A DNA stretch of 64,000 nucleotides from Duganella sp. OV510 (GTDB lineage Bacteria; Pseudomonadota; Gammaproteobacteria; Burkholderiales; Burkholderiaceae_D): the NCBI RefSeq assembly GCF_900100205.1, contig NZ_FNEQ01000005.1:248001-312000 (forward strand), given 5' to 3'. The position numbers were made by a program, and so were the translations under genes. A model generated the notes under the pieces. The model worked only from the letters and a program-made list of their open reading frames with translations, was not told the origin of the DNA and searched no databases. Below, in pieces: positions 8,220 to 17,482 of this stretch. The stretch's first letter is position 1, and every line of letters begins with the position of its first letter.

Positions 8220-8669
8220 ATGGAACTCGATCTGCAATTTCGCTTGCTGAAAGCCCCGCCCGCCACCAAAGTCCTGATGGCGTTTCGCCGCGACGCGGAC
8301 AGCGAAGGGGCGCTGCCACGGCCGAAGGCGGCTGACGCGCGCGGCACGGTGCAATGGGTGGCGGTCGAGCTGAATAAAAAGCAGATCGGCATCGCCCGCC
8401 TGGAGTTGGCGCCGCCGGAGTTTTGCTTTGTGTCGGAGCTGATAATACTGAGTCAATACCGCGGTCAGGGCATCGGCCACTGGATCATGAAGCGCATTGA
8501 ACAATACTGCGCGGGCGCCGGCATCAAGCGCCTGCTGCTGGAGGCAGGCGAAGGCACCGACAATTTCTACAAATCGCAGGCCTTCGTTTCCGACCCGCTG
8601 ATGCCGCGTTTGCTGCGCAAGGACATCAATCCCTTCCAGCGCAAGATCTTCTCTCCATTATTCCACTGA
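8220..8669 (+). CDS. GNAT family N-acetyltransferase
   Basis: The 149-residue protein carries the acetyl-CoA-binding motif A of GNAT enzymes: the strand SELIILSQ followed by YRGQGIG (Q/RxxGxG/A) around residues 78-90. Downstream are KRLLLEAGEGTDNFYKSQAFV, where asparagine and tyrosine occupy the usual late positions of the fold. The acetyl acceptor cannot be predicted. The 3' end overlaps the convergent DJ-1/PfpI gene by 12 bases. No strong ribosome site precedes the ATG. Confidence 0.8.
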   Translation: MELDLQFRLLKAPPATKVLMAFRRDADSEGALPRPKAADARGTVQWVAVELNKKQIGIARLELAPPEFCFVSELIILSQYRGQGIGHWIMKRIEQYCAGAGIKRLLLEAGEGTDNFYKSQAFVSDPLMPRLLRKDINPFQRKIFSPLFH

Positions 8670-9512
8670 CCAGCGTTTCAGCCGCGCCAGCAGTTCGTCC
8701 GCCGCCGCGTTGGCCGATGCCGGATTCTGGCCGGTGATCAGTTCCCGGTCCACCACCACTTTCGGCTGCCAGTTGGCGGCGCTGCTATAGACACCGCCCG
8801 CACGTTCCAGCGCCGTCTGCGGCGTGAACTTCATCTCGCCACCTTTCAGCATGGGCTTGGCGGCTTCCTCTTCCGGATTGCTAATCACCGTCATCTTGTA
8901 GCCGGCGTAAATCCAGCCGGGCGCCTTGGCGGCTTTGCCGTTCTCCAGCGTTTTGGTGAACTGCTGCGGCTGCCCCAGCGTCGACAGCAGTGCGATGGGG
9001 CCGTGGCAGACCAGGACAGTCGGCTTGCCATCCTTGTGGAAAGCTGCCAGCAGGCGGCCCAGCGGTGCGCTATGCAGCAGGTCCTGCATCGGCGCATGGC
9101 CGCCCGGCACGTAGACCGCATCATAGCGGGCGTAGCCGGTTTGTTCTACGCGCGCCAGGCTGATCACCGGTGAACTGGTGGCCGAGGTCAGCTGCAGTTT
9201 ATCCAGCAGCGCCAGGTGCTGCTGCATCTGCGCCTCGTCATTCCCGAAGTACATTTTGTCCACCGAGCTGCGATCGACGGTCGGCGCCTTGCCCAGCGGC
9301 GTGGCGAACGTGACAGTGTGGCCGGCGTCGATCAGCTTTTTCACTGGCTGCATCAGTTCGTTGGCGTAGAAGCCGGTGTCGAAGCTGCGGTTGTCGCGCA
9401 GAGCCAGCTGGGATTCATCAGACAGTACGACCAGCACGTTGGCGGCGCTGGCAGTCAAAGCGGCCAGGCCGAGGACGGCGCCGGAGACGGCGTTGCGGAG
9501 GGTGTGCTTCAT
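8658..9512 (-). CDS. Exported DJ-1/PfpI family protein (class I glutamine amidotransferase-like)
   Basis: The 284-residue protein begins with a Sec signal peptide (AVLGLAALTASAANVL, cleavage near residue 24) and is otherwise a DJ-1/PfpI domain. YDAVYVPGGHAPM holds the oxyanion region, and VLVCHGPIALLS holds the nucleophile-elbow cysteine followed by histidine, as in HchA/YDR533-like chaperone/glyoxalase branches. The nearest known roles are methylglyoxal conversion or protein deglycation, but an exported version is unusual and its substrate is unknown. A strong ribosome site (AAAGGAG) lies eight bases before the ATG. It is divergent from a LysR gene 97 bases away, which is likely its regulator by the usual LysR arrangement. 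Confidence 0.85.
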   Translation of the reverse strand: MKHTLRNAVSGAVLGLAALTASAANVLVVLSDESQLALRDNRSFDTGFYANELMQPVKKLIDAGHTVTFATPLGKAPTVDRSSVDKMYFGNDEAQMQQHLALLDKLQLTSATSSPVISLARVEQTGYARYDAVYVPGGHAPMQDLLHSAPLGRLLAAFHKDGKPTVLVCHGPIALLSTLGQPQQFTKTLENGKAAKAPGWIYAGYKMTVISNPEEEAAKPMLKGGEMKFTPQTALERAGGVYSSAANWQPKVVVDRELITGQNPASANAAADELLARLKRWSVE

Positions 9513-9609
9513 GGTGTTGCTCCTTTGTTTTCAATAGCAACAGTGTATTCATGCTTGCGATGTGTTTAAATAACCGGAAATTCAAATCATCTGTTCTTGA
9601 AAGGTATGA

Positions 9610-10509
9610 ATGGCACGGCAATTCGATCACATGGCGGACGTGGAAGCCTTTGTCACCATCATCGACAAGGGCACCATCAGCGCGGCGGCGGTCGCGCTCG
9701 GCACCACGCCCTCAGTGCTGAGCCGGGCGGTGGCGCGGCTGGAAGCGCGGCTTGGCGTGCAACTGATGCGCCGTACCACGCGCCGGCTCAGCATCACCGA
9801 GGCTGGCACTCTGTATCTGGATCAGGCGCGCAGCGCTTTCGGGCTGATCGCTGATGCCGAACGGGCGATTCAGGGCCAGGGCGGCGCATTGTCCGGCAAG
9901 GTGCGCATCAGTGTGCCCACCACTTATGGGCACTACCGCCTGCCTGCCCTGCTGCGGCCATTCATGGAACAGCATCCGCAGGTGACGATAGAACTCAGCA
10001 TCAGCAACCGCAATGTCGATCTGGTGGCAGAAGGTTACGACATGGCCATCCGCCTCGGCGAGTTGGCCGACAGTGGCCTGGCCGCCAAGCGTCTCGGCGA
10101 TGAGGCCGTGTGCCTGGTCGCCTCGCCAGCCTATGTGGCGCACGCCGGCATGCCGCGCGACCTCGACCAGTTGTCCCGGCACGCCTGCCTGCCCTTCATC
10201 CTGCCGAGCACCGGCCGCCAGGCGCCATGGCTGCTGCGGGTGGACGGCCAGGATCTCGACTGGCTGGCGCCCGCCCGCATGCTGGTAACGGACGATGTGC
10301 TGGGCGTGGTGACGCTGGCGCAGCAAGGCCTGGGCATCTGCCAGACCTATCACTTCATCGCCGAAGAGCGGCTGGCCAACGGGCAACTGACCGAGGTGCT
10401 GCCGGCGTTGCGCGGTCGCAGCCGGCCGTTTTCGCTGATTTATCCTCCGCACCGGCGCATGTCGGCCGCCAGCCGCGCGCTGATCGACTGTCTTCCCTCA
10501 GGTTGTTAA
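9610..10509 (+). CDS. LysR family transcriptional regulator
   Basis: Residues about 8-65 form the N-terminal winged helix (VEAFVTIIDKGTISAAAVALG, then TPSVLSRAVARLEARLGVQL, and RRTTRRLSITEAG). Residues about 92-295 form the periplasmic-binding-like effector domain (GKVRISVPTTYGHYRLPALL, RNVDLVAEGYDMAIRLGEL). The sequence fits the large LysR group whose members often sit next to the gene they control. Here that is the divergent exported DJ-1/PfpI gene. Its stop codon lies inside the repeat described at 10502-10606. Confidence 0.92.
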   Translation: MARQFDHMADVEAFVTIIDKGTISAAAVALGTTPSVLSRAVARLEARLGVQLMRRTTRRLSITEAGTLYLDQARSAFGLIADAERAIQGQGGALSGKVRISVPTTYGHYRLPALLRPFMEQHPQVTIELSISNRNVDLVAEGYDMAIRLGELADSGLAAKRLGDEAVCLVASPAYVAHAGMPRDLDQLSRHACLPFILPSTGRQAPWLLRVDGQDLDWLAPARMLVTDDVLGVVTLAQQGLGICQTYHFIAEERLANGQLTEVLPALRGRSRPFSLIYPPHRRMSAASRALIDCLPSGC

Positions 10510-10606
10510 CATTTTCTGTGGATAAGGTTGTTAAGAAGCATTCTCAGCGGCTTCTAAGCCTTTGTTTTCAATGAACAAAATCCCGCTGCGCAAATTTTTT
10601 GCAGCG
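10502..10606. repeat. Copy A of a DnaA-box-containing dispersed repeat
   Basis: The left part (10502-10539) matches 12570-12607 at 34 of 38 positions. It contains TTGTTAAC-type half palindromes on both sides of TGTGGATAA, which is the reverse complement of the DnaA box TTATCCACA. About 45 bases further is a GC hairpin (CGCTGC at 10584-10589, GCAGCG at 10601-10606), and copy B has a hairpin at the same distance. Copy A contains the LysR stop codon. Another DnaA-like word, TTATCCACT, follows at 10611. Confidence 0.7.
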
Positions 10607-10659
10607 AGAGTTATCCACTCCAGTACACTAGCTGATTAGCCACTTATCCCCTGGACTTC

Positions 10660-12612
10660 ATGAAATTGCGATACACCGCCCTTGCCTTGTCGCTGCTGCT
10701 GGGCGCCACCAGCCTCCACGCCAGCGCCGCCGAGGCTGATGCGCCGAAATGGAGCTTGCGCGAGCACTACACCAAATACGAATTCAACATACCGATGCGC
10801 GACGGCATCAAGCTGTTCACCGCCGTCTACGTCCCGAAGGACGCCAGCAAACCCTATCCCTTCCTGATCCAGCGCACGCCATATAGCGCCGGCGTGCAGG
10901 CGACCGGCGAATTGCATTACGGCGTGGATTTCTACCCGGAGCACATCGGCCCGTCGCAACAGTTCGAGGACAGCGGCTACATCTTCGTCAAGCAAGATGT
11001 GCGCGGACGGTATATGTCCGAAGGCAAATGGCAGGAAATGACGCCGCACAGTAATCCCAAGCGCGCCAAAGGCGAAGGCAACGAGAGCGAAGACATGCAC
11101 GACACCGTCGACTGGCTGCTGAAGAACGTGGCCAATAACAACGGCAAGGTCGGCATCCTGGGGATTTCCTATCCCGGCTTCTACACATCGGCAAGCATCA
11201 TCGATTCTCACCCGGCCATCAAAGCAGCCTCGCCGCAGGCGCCGGTGACCGATCTGTACATGAATGACGACTCCTACCATGGCGGCGCCTTCATGCTGGC
11301 GGCAAACTTCGACTTCTACTCAGCCTTTGTCGAAGCCGAAAACCCGACGCCGCTGCCGAAAACCTGGGACCGCTTCGACTACGGCAGCGCCGATGGCTAC
11401 GAATTCTTCCGCAAGCACCTGACGCTGACCAACATCCTGGGCACGATGACCGCCAAACAGCGCGCCCTGCTACAGCCCACCATCGAGCACAGCAGCTACG
11501 ATCAATTCTGGCAAAGCCGCAACATCGCCCCGCACCTGAAAAACATCAAAGCCGCAGTGCTGACCGTCGGCGGCTGGTACGACGCCGAAGATCCGCAAGG
11601 CCCGCTGACCACTTACGCCAGTATCAAGCGCAACAATCCTGGCATCTACAACGGCCTGGTGATAGGACCGTGGGTGCATGGCGGCTGGGCGCGCGGCGAA
11701 GGCAAGCGCCTGGGCTACGTCGATTTCAACAGCAAGACAGGCGACTATTTCCGCACGCAGATCCAGTTCCCGTTCTTCGAGCAGCACCTGAAAGGCACGC
11801 CGAACAAGAACGCCACCGAAGTCCACGCCTTTGAAACCGGCACCAACGTCTGGCGCACCTACGCGGCCTGGCCGCCGAAACCGGCGCAATCGCGCACGCT
11901 ATACCTCGGCCCGAACGGCACGCTGGGCTGGAAACAGCCGGCCGCTGGCGACGCTTATGACGAGTATGTCGCCGATCCGCGCAAACCGGTGCCGTTCACC
12001 GCCTATCCGGTCACTGGCGTGCCGAAGGAATACATGGTCGGCGACCAGCGCTTCGCATCCACCCGCCCGGACGTGCTGACCTACCAGAGTGAGCCGCTGG
12101 AGGAAGACGTTACCTTCGCAGGCCCGGTCAAGCCCAAGCTGTTTGTCTCGACGACCGGCACGGATGCGGACTGGGTGGTCAAGTTGATTGACGTGTATCC
12201 GGCGGAGTATCCCAGCAGCGATGAAGAGCGGCGCGGTGGCGACGTCGGCAAGCCGCAGCTGCCGATGGCAGGATATCAACAGCTGGTGCGCGGCGATCCA
12301 CTGCGTGGCAAGTTCCGCAACAGCTTCGAAAAGCCGGAGCCATTCACGCCGGGCAAGGTGGAGCCGGTCAGCTATAGCATGACCGACATTAACCACACCT
12401 TCCGCCGTGGACACAGAATCATGGTGCAGATCCAGAGTTCGTGGTTCCCGCTGGTGGACTTGAATCCGCAGACTTTTGTGGATATTCCGAAGGCCAAGCC
12501 GGAGGACTTCCAGAAGGCGACACAACGGGTTTATCACGCGCCATCAATGTATTCCGGCATCGAAGTGCAGTTGTTAACAAATTCTGTGGATAAGCTTGTT
12601 AACAAGCGATAA
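10660..12612 (+). CDS. CocE/NonD family hydrolase (alpha-amino-acid ester hydrolase / X-Pro peptidase type)
   Basis: The 650-residue protein has a signal peptide (ALALSLLLGATSLHASAAEA) and is probably periplasmic. The alpha/beta-hydrolase triad is readable: GISYPG with nucleophile S170, GGWYDAED with D308, and GPWVHGG with H340. About residues 430-640 are the C-terminal jelly-roll domain of the peptidase S15/CocE family (FVSTTGTDADWVVKLIDVYP, HRIMVQIQSSWFP). The motifs best match alpha-amino-acid ester hydrolases and glutaryl-7-ACA-type acylases, but substrates of such enzymes vary. The final 13 residues (LLTNSVDKLVNKR) are encoded by copy B of the flanking repeat, so the natural C-terminus may have been replaced. 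Codon use looks like its neighbours. Confidence 0.9.
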   Translation: MKLRYTALALSLLLGATSLHASAAEADAPKWSLREHYTKYEFNIPMRDGIKLFTAVYVPKDASKPYPFLIQRTPYSAGVQATGELHYGVDFYPEHIGPSQQFEDSGYIFVKQDVRGRYMSEGKWQEMTPHSNPKRAKGEGNESEDMHDTVDWLLKNVANNNGKVGILGISYPGFYTSASIIDSHPAIKAASPQAPVTDLYMNDDSYHGGAFMLAANFDFYSAFVEAENPTPLPKTWDRFDYGSADGYEFFRKHLTLTNILGTMTAKQRALLQPTIEHSSYDQFWQSRNIAPHLKNIKAAVLTVGGWYDAEDPQGPLTTYASIKRNNPGIYNGLVIGPWVHGGWARGEGKRLGYVDFNSKTGDYFRTQIQFPFFEQHLKGTPNKNATEVHAFETGTNVWRTYAAWPPKPAQSRTLYLGPNGTLGWKQPAAGDAYDEYVADPRKPVPFTAYPVTGVPKEYMVGDQRFASTRPDVLTYQSEPLEEDVTFAGPVKPKLFVSTTGTDADWVVKLIDVYPAEYPSSDEERRGGDVGKPQLPMAGYQQLVRGDPLRGKFRNSFEKPEPFTPGKVEPVSYSMTDINHTFRRGHRIMVQIQSSWFPLVDLNPQTFVDIPKAKPEDFQKATQRVYHAPSMYSGIEVQLLTNSVDKLVNKR

Positions 12613-12675
12613 GGCCAAGCATTAAGTAACTGTTTTATTGGAATAAAATAGAGCTGCGCATTTTCTGCGCAGCTC
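12570..12675. repeat. Copy B of a DnaA-box-containing dispersed repeat
   Basis: 12570-12607 is the better-preserved copy: two perfect ten-base palindromes (TTGTTAACAA) flank TGTGGATAA, the reverse complement of a DnaA box. It continues through an AT-rich spacer to a hairpin at 12651-12675. In the last 30 bases before the hairpin loop the two copies agree at about 22 positions, so the whole block of about 105 bp appears repeated. Confidence 0.7.
12651..12675. terminator. Hairpin between the convergent hydrolase and chemotaxis genes
   Basis: A perfect ten-base stem (GAGCTGCGCA and its complement) closes a TTTTC loop. Read on the minus strand it is followed by TATTTTATT, so it could end minus-strand transcripts as well as protect the hydrolase mRNA end. 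Confidence 0.6.
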
Positions 12676-12906
12676 CCAGCGCCTGCCACGGCAAACATTC
12701 CCGCGATTCACAAAATCCGAAATAAAGAAGACAATCTGGCCGCGATAAACGCCTCACGCCAGTATGCCGCTCATGCCGGCAATACGGCTACTGAATATAG
12801 CGAATAATGCGGTCCTAGCCTGGTGCAGGAGTACAGGCTATCGGAGCATGCCAGAATTGAGTGTTTTTCGTGCTAATTTTTAGCATGAGTCCGCAGCAAC
12901 GACCAC

Positions 12907-14544
12907 TCACCCGCTGACTACACGCAAGCCTCCACGCGCATTCAGGCGGGCAGTCGGCGCCGTCTTGGGCGGTAGATGGGAAATGCTAGCGGCCGATGGA
13001 TCTAATTTAAACTGATCGACGATTTCACTTAAATGCGCGGCCTGATCTTTTAATTCATGCGCAGCAGCGCTAGCCTCTTCAACCAATGCAGTATTCTGCT
13101 GCGTCATGCCATCCATTTGGCCAATGGCCTGACTGACTTCTTGAATACCCACGCTCTGCTCTTCACTGGCATGAGAAATCTCAGCCATAATCTCAGTCAC
13201 ACGGCGAACGCTTGCCACCACCTCATGCATCGTATTGCCGGCTTTATCAACCAAATCAGAACCTGCGTCGACTTTATTAACCGAATCATCAATTAAAACT
13301 TTAATTTCTTTTGCCGCCTGCGCGGCACGCTGAGCTAAAACCCGCACCTCGCTGGCCACCACCGCAAAACCCCGGCCTTGTTCACCGGCACGTGCCGCCT
13401 CAACAGCCGCATTCAAAGCCAGAATATTCGTCTGGAATGCAATGCCATCAATAACCGAAATAATCTCAACGATTTTCTTGGACGAGTCATTAATCGATTC
13501 CATCGTATCGGTAACCTGGCGCATAACCTCCCCGCCCTGCTCCGATACCTCCGATGCCGATTGCGACAACTGATTCGCTTGCTGCGCATTGCTGGCGTTT
13601 TGCTTCACGGTCGACGTCAATTCCTCCATCGCCGTCGCCACGCGTTCCAACGACTGCGCCTGCTGCTCGGTGCGCTGCGACAAATCGACATTTCCCTCGG
13701 CGATCTCGTTGGACGCATTGGTAATCGACTCAGTACCATGTCGCACCTCGCTAACAATGCCAGCCAGACTGTCGCGCATGCTCTTGATAGCAAATAGCAA
13801 ACTATCCTTGTCGGAGGGCGCCAATTGCACGGTGACCGCCAGATCACCTTTGGCAATGCGGCTGGCAATTTCCGCCGCATAGGCAGGCTCGCCACCCAGT
13901 TGCTTCAGCAGCACGCGCTTGATCAAGCCGGCAATCACCAAGCTCAGCACGAAAGCCACGACAGCCAGCGCCGTCACCAGGCGCTGCGCACCGGACGCGT
14001 AGTCTTCCACCACGGTGGTGGCGGTCTCGGATTCCTTCTGCGCAGCCTTGACCAGCACACCCATGTCCTCGACGATGCGGCGGCGCAGCGGACTGCACTC
14101 ATTGACCAGGAAGCGGCCATATTCTTCCATCTTGCCGGCTTCACGAAACTTGCGCGGACGCTTTAGTTCGTCCGCCATGGCGAGCAAGCCATCCTTCACC
14201 TTGGCGAACTGCGGATCATTGGCGTAGGCCGGCCCCATTTTCTCGACCGCCGCCAGGTAGATGGCCTTCTGCTCATCGACGATATTCAGCTCCTTGGCTG
14301 CCTGGGCGTCATCTTCAAAAATATACGCATTGCGGGCCGCCAGTCCGGTCTGCGCCAGTGCCTCGCGCGCCATGTAGAGCGGCTCCAGCTTGTCCGACGA
14401 AATGCGGTTTTCCTCGTGAAACGCCTTCGACAGCGACGACACGCGCACCACCGAAAATACCGCCAGCACCAGCATCAGCGCCGTCAGCATGCCAAAACCC
14501 AGCGATAGCTGGGTACCGATTTTTAATTTTTTGAACGAATCCAT
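12907..14544 (-). CDS. Methyl-accepting chemotaxis protein
   Basis: The 545-residue receptor has TM1 at about residues 12-34 and a four-helix-bundle periplasmic sensor (about 35-190; the MCP_1 type, judging from the [13 protein letters not shown] and [20 protein letters not shown] segments). TM2 is at about 190-213 ([18 protein letters not shown]), then HAMP and the cytoplasmic signalling hairpin, whose tip holds the conserved block [20 protein letters not shown] and [12 protein letters not shown]. No NWETF-type C-terminal tether for CheR/CheB is present. ATG 14544 is chosen because GGAG lies six bases upstream; the in-frame TTG at 14556 would add four residues. The half encoding the signalling domain (roughly 12980-13610) is visibly more AT-rich than the sensor half. 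No chemotaxis kinase genes adjoin it, and the ligand is unknown. Confidence 0.93.
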   Translation of the reverse strand: MDSFKKLKIGTQLSLGFGMLTALMLVLAVFSVVRVSSLSKAFHEENRISSDKLEPLYMAREALAQTGLAARNAYIFEDDAQAAKELNIVDEQKAIYLAAVEKMGPAYANDPQFAKVKDGLLAMADELKRPRKFREAGKMEEYGRFLVNECSPLRRRIVEDMGVLVKAAQKESETATTVVEDYASGAQRLVTALAVVAFVLSLVIAGLIKRVLLKQLGGEPAYAAEIASRIAKGDLAVTVQLAPSDKDSLLFAIKSMRDSLAGIVSEVRHGTESITNASNEIAEGNVDLSQRTEQQAQSLERVATAMEELTSTVKQNASNAQQANQLSQSASEVSEQGGEVMRQVTDTMESINDSSKKIVEIISVIDGIAFQTNILALNAAVEAARAGEQGRGFAVVASEVRVLAQRAAQAAKEIKVLIDDSVNKVDAGSDLVDKAGNTMHEVVASVRRVTEIMAEISHASEEQSVGIQEVSQAIGQMDGMTQQNTALVEEASAAAHELKDQAAHLSEIVDQFKLDPSAASISHLPPKTAPTARLNARGGLRVVSG

Positions 14545-14768
14545 GTGACGCTCCAATGAGTGGCTAACAACCAGGCTCGCGGACGCAGGGCGAAGAAGGG
14601 AGAACGTGTCGGGGCGGGGACGAAAATCAGGTGACGAAAGCGCCGGCTAGGATATGGGCGGCGCCTCGATGCATTGAGCAGTTAGCGCAACTATGCAACA
14701 AAAAATTCTTTAAATCAACAAAAATAAAACTACCAACATGCTATGTGTGGCTTTGGACGGCACTCAAC

Positions 14769-15077
14769 TCATTTCAAGGCTGCAGTAAAATTCCGCCCAC
14801 CGTAGAAGATGCCAATAATTGTGACGAGGTCTAAAGCGTCATCAACGGCAAATGCGATGACTGTGCTTTTCTTAAAGTTGGTAAGACGCAGACCGGAGCG
14901 AATATCCTCCCGCAGCCTTCCCCTGTAAGGAAAACGCTCGAATGTCACGCAATAATCAACGATAGCTTCCGTATATCGCAGCGCGGTCTCGTGCGAGACT
15001 CTCTCCGCAATATAATGGTAAAGCTCAGTAAGCTGAACTTCTGCTTCCGGTGCGAAGACGACCGTGTATTTTTTCAC
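14769..15077 (-). CDS. parE: RelE/ParE-type toxin
   Basis: The 102-residue protein has the ParE/RelE fold pattern: YTVVFAPEAEVQLTELYHYIAE at the start, RFPYRGRLREDIRSGLR in the middle, and the late strand VIAFAVDDALDLVTIIGIFYGGR. ParE toxins inhibit DNA gyrase, while RelE toxins cut ribosome-bound mRNA; the alpha-helical N-terminus and the partner type favour ParE. Its start overlaps the antitoxin stop by four bases (ATGA), so the two are co-translated. Base composition is lower in GC than the housekeeping genes nearby, as expected of an acquired module. Confidence 0.85.
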   Translation of the reverse strand: MKKYTVVFAPEAEVQLTELYHYIAERVSHETALRYTEAIVDYCVTFERFPYRGRLREDIRSGLRLTNFKKSTVIAFAVDDALDLVTIIGIFYGGRNFTAALK

Positions 15078-15349
15078 TTTTCCCTGGCTGCTTTTTGCTC
15101 AGCAACCAGCCTGGATCGGACAGCATCGACACTGACAGCGCGCGATGGATCGGCTTTTATGGCATCAAGCGCAGGGGCTACCTGCTCCCTCAACCACGTT
15201 TCCATCATGCGATCACGCGCCAGCAACACGCGCAAACCGTCACGAATGACTTCGCTCTCAGTCGCATACTCACCCGCCGCCACCTTGGCTTTGACCGCGT
15301 CCGCCATCTCCAACGGCAAGGTAATGCTGAATTGTTGAGTAGTGCGCAT
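15074..15349 (-). CDS. parD: ParD-like ribbon-helix-helix antitoxin
   Basis: The 91-residue protein begins with a CopG/ParD ribbon-helix-helix (TTQQFSITLPLEMADAVKAK, then GEYATESEVIRDGLRVLL), which binds operator DNA as a dimer. Its C-terminal tail, about residues 50-91, is charged and would wrap the toxin. Antitoxins of this family repress their own operon together with the toxin. A TGGAGC ribosome site precedes the ATG, and an inverted/direct repeat just upstream may be the operator. Confidence 0.85.
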   Translation of the reverse strand: MRTTQQFSITLPLEMADAVKAKVAAGEYATESEVIRDGLRVLLARDRMMETWLREQVAPALDAIKADPSRAVSVDAVRSRLVAEQKAAREK

Positions 15350-15360
15350 GATTTTGCTCC

Positions 15361-15382
15361 AGGATTAATGGGATTAAATCCT
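15361..15382. promoter_or_regulatory. Candidate operator of the parDE operon
   Basis: AGGATT and AATCCT form the ends of an imperfect inverted repeat, and GGATTAA occurs twice in direct orientation eight to nine bases apart, 12 bases before the parD start. This spacing suits autoregulation by a ribbon-helix-helix dimer pair. Confidence 0.4.
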
Positions 15383-15466
15383 ACTCTGATCTGAATATAC
15401 TGGCTAGATTTTTTAGTGGCTTGACTGCCGTCATCCCGGCGTGTTGATCTCCGATAGAATAGCGGA

Positions 15467-15772
15467 ATGTCAAAACCCCCTAAATTCCCCGGCCCGCTGA
15501 CAGCGCGTGGTGCCGTCCTGGCGGTGTTACTGTCTGACGCTGACCAGACCGGTGCTGAGCCGCTGCAAGGCCGAACATCGCTTGCCGCCATCGTCAAAAC
15601 ACTGAAACGCAAATACCATTGGCCCATCGAGTCCAGCAGCTTCCCTTCCAATGCTGGCGATGGCCGCGCCACGTGGGCGACGGTGTACAGTCTTCCGGCA
15701 CCAGTGGTGGCAAAAGCGTTGGACAGCGGCGGCAGGGAGTGGCTGGAGCGCCGGGCAGGTGCACGGGCGTGA
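15467..15772 (+). CDS. Small hypothetical protein, possibly winged-helix
   Basis: The 101-residue protein is not assigned to a named family. Residues about 10-60 (LTARGAVLAVLLSDAD, LQGRTSLAAIVKTLKRKYHWPIES) resemble the short winged-helix domains found in phage-related proteins, where a recognition helix is followed by a Trp-Pro-Ile-Glu turn. The remainder (GRATWATVYSLPAPVVAKALD) is consistent with a wing and a last helix. It lies alone between the parDE module and two tRNA genes and has no clear operon partner. The annotation as a real gene rests on compositional fit and this weak domain resemblance. Confidence 0.5.
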   Translation: MSKPPKFPGPLTARGAVLAVLLSDADQTGAEPLQGRTSLAAIVKTLKRKYHWPIESSSFPSNAGDGRATWATVYSLPAPVVAKALDSGGREWLERRAGARA

Positions 15773-15819
15773 AGTAGCAGTATTGCCGGTGGCGGGGCGC
15801 AGGAACGACATTGATTTTA

Positions 15820-15896
<77 letters not shown>

Positions 15897-15930
15897 AGAA
15901 GACGCCGCAGGAATCTGCGGCGGAAATGAA

Positions 15931-15958
15931 AAACGGGCTGTCTTTCGACAACCCGTTT
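15931..15958 (-). terminator. Terminator hairpin downstream of tRNA-Pro
   Basis: On the minus strand AAACGGG pairs with CCCGTTT and TGTC with GACA around a GAAA tetraloop (one G-U pair between them), followed by TTCATTTCC. A second hairpin (CGCCGCAG/CTGCGGCG, 15903-15922) sits between it and tRNA-Arg and may be a processing site. Confidence 0.65.
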
Positions 15959-15967
15959 CCGAATTTT

Positions 15968-16044
15968 TGGTCGGAGTACAAGGATTCGAACCTTGGACCC
16001 CCTGGTCCCAAACCAGGTGCGCTACCGGGCTGCGCTACACTCCG
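15968..16044 (-). tRNA. tRNA-Pro (anticodon TGG)
   Basis: The minus strand forms a 77-base cloverleaf: acceptor CGGAGTG/TACTCCG, D-arm from TAGCGCAG, anticodon stem CCTGG/CCAGG with loop TTTGGGA (anticodon TGG), T-arm with GGTTCGAATCC, discriminator A and encoded CCA. Confidence 0.95.
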
Positions 16045-16053
16045 AAGACCAGT

Positions 16054-16082
16054 ATTCTACTAGCACTTCCGCAGAACGTCAA
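16054..16082 (-). promoter_or_regulatory. Sigma70 promoter of the tRNA-Pro gene
   Basis: Read on the minus strand, TTGACG (16082-16077) and TAGAAT (16059-16054) are exactly 17 bases apart, with the tRNA 5' end nine bases after the -10 box. The match and position are strong. Confidence 0.75.
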
Positions 16083-16109
16083 TCAAAGCGACTGATTTAT
16101 ATTTCAACA

Positions 16110-17459
<1,350 letters not shown>

Positions 17460-17482
17460 TGTGTATGCTCTTTAAGTCGTTA

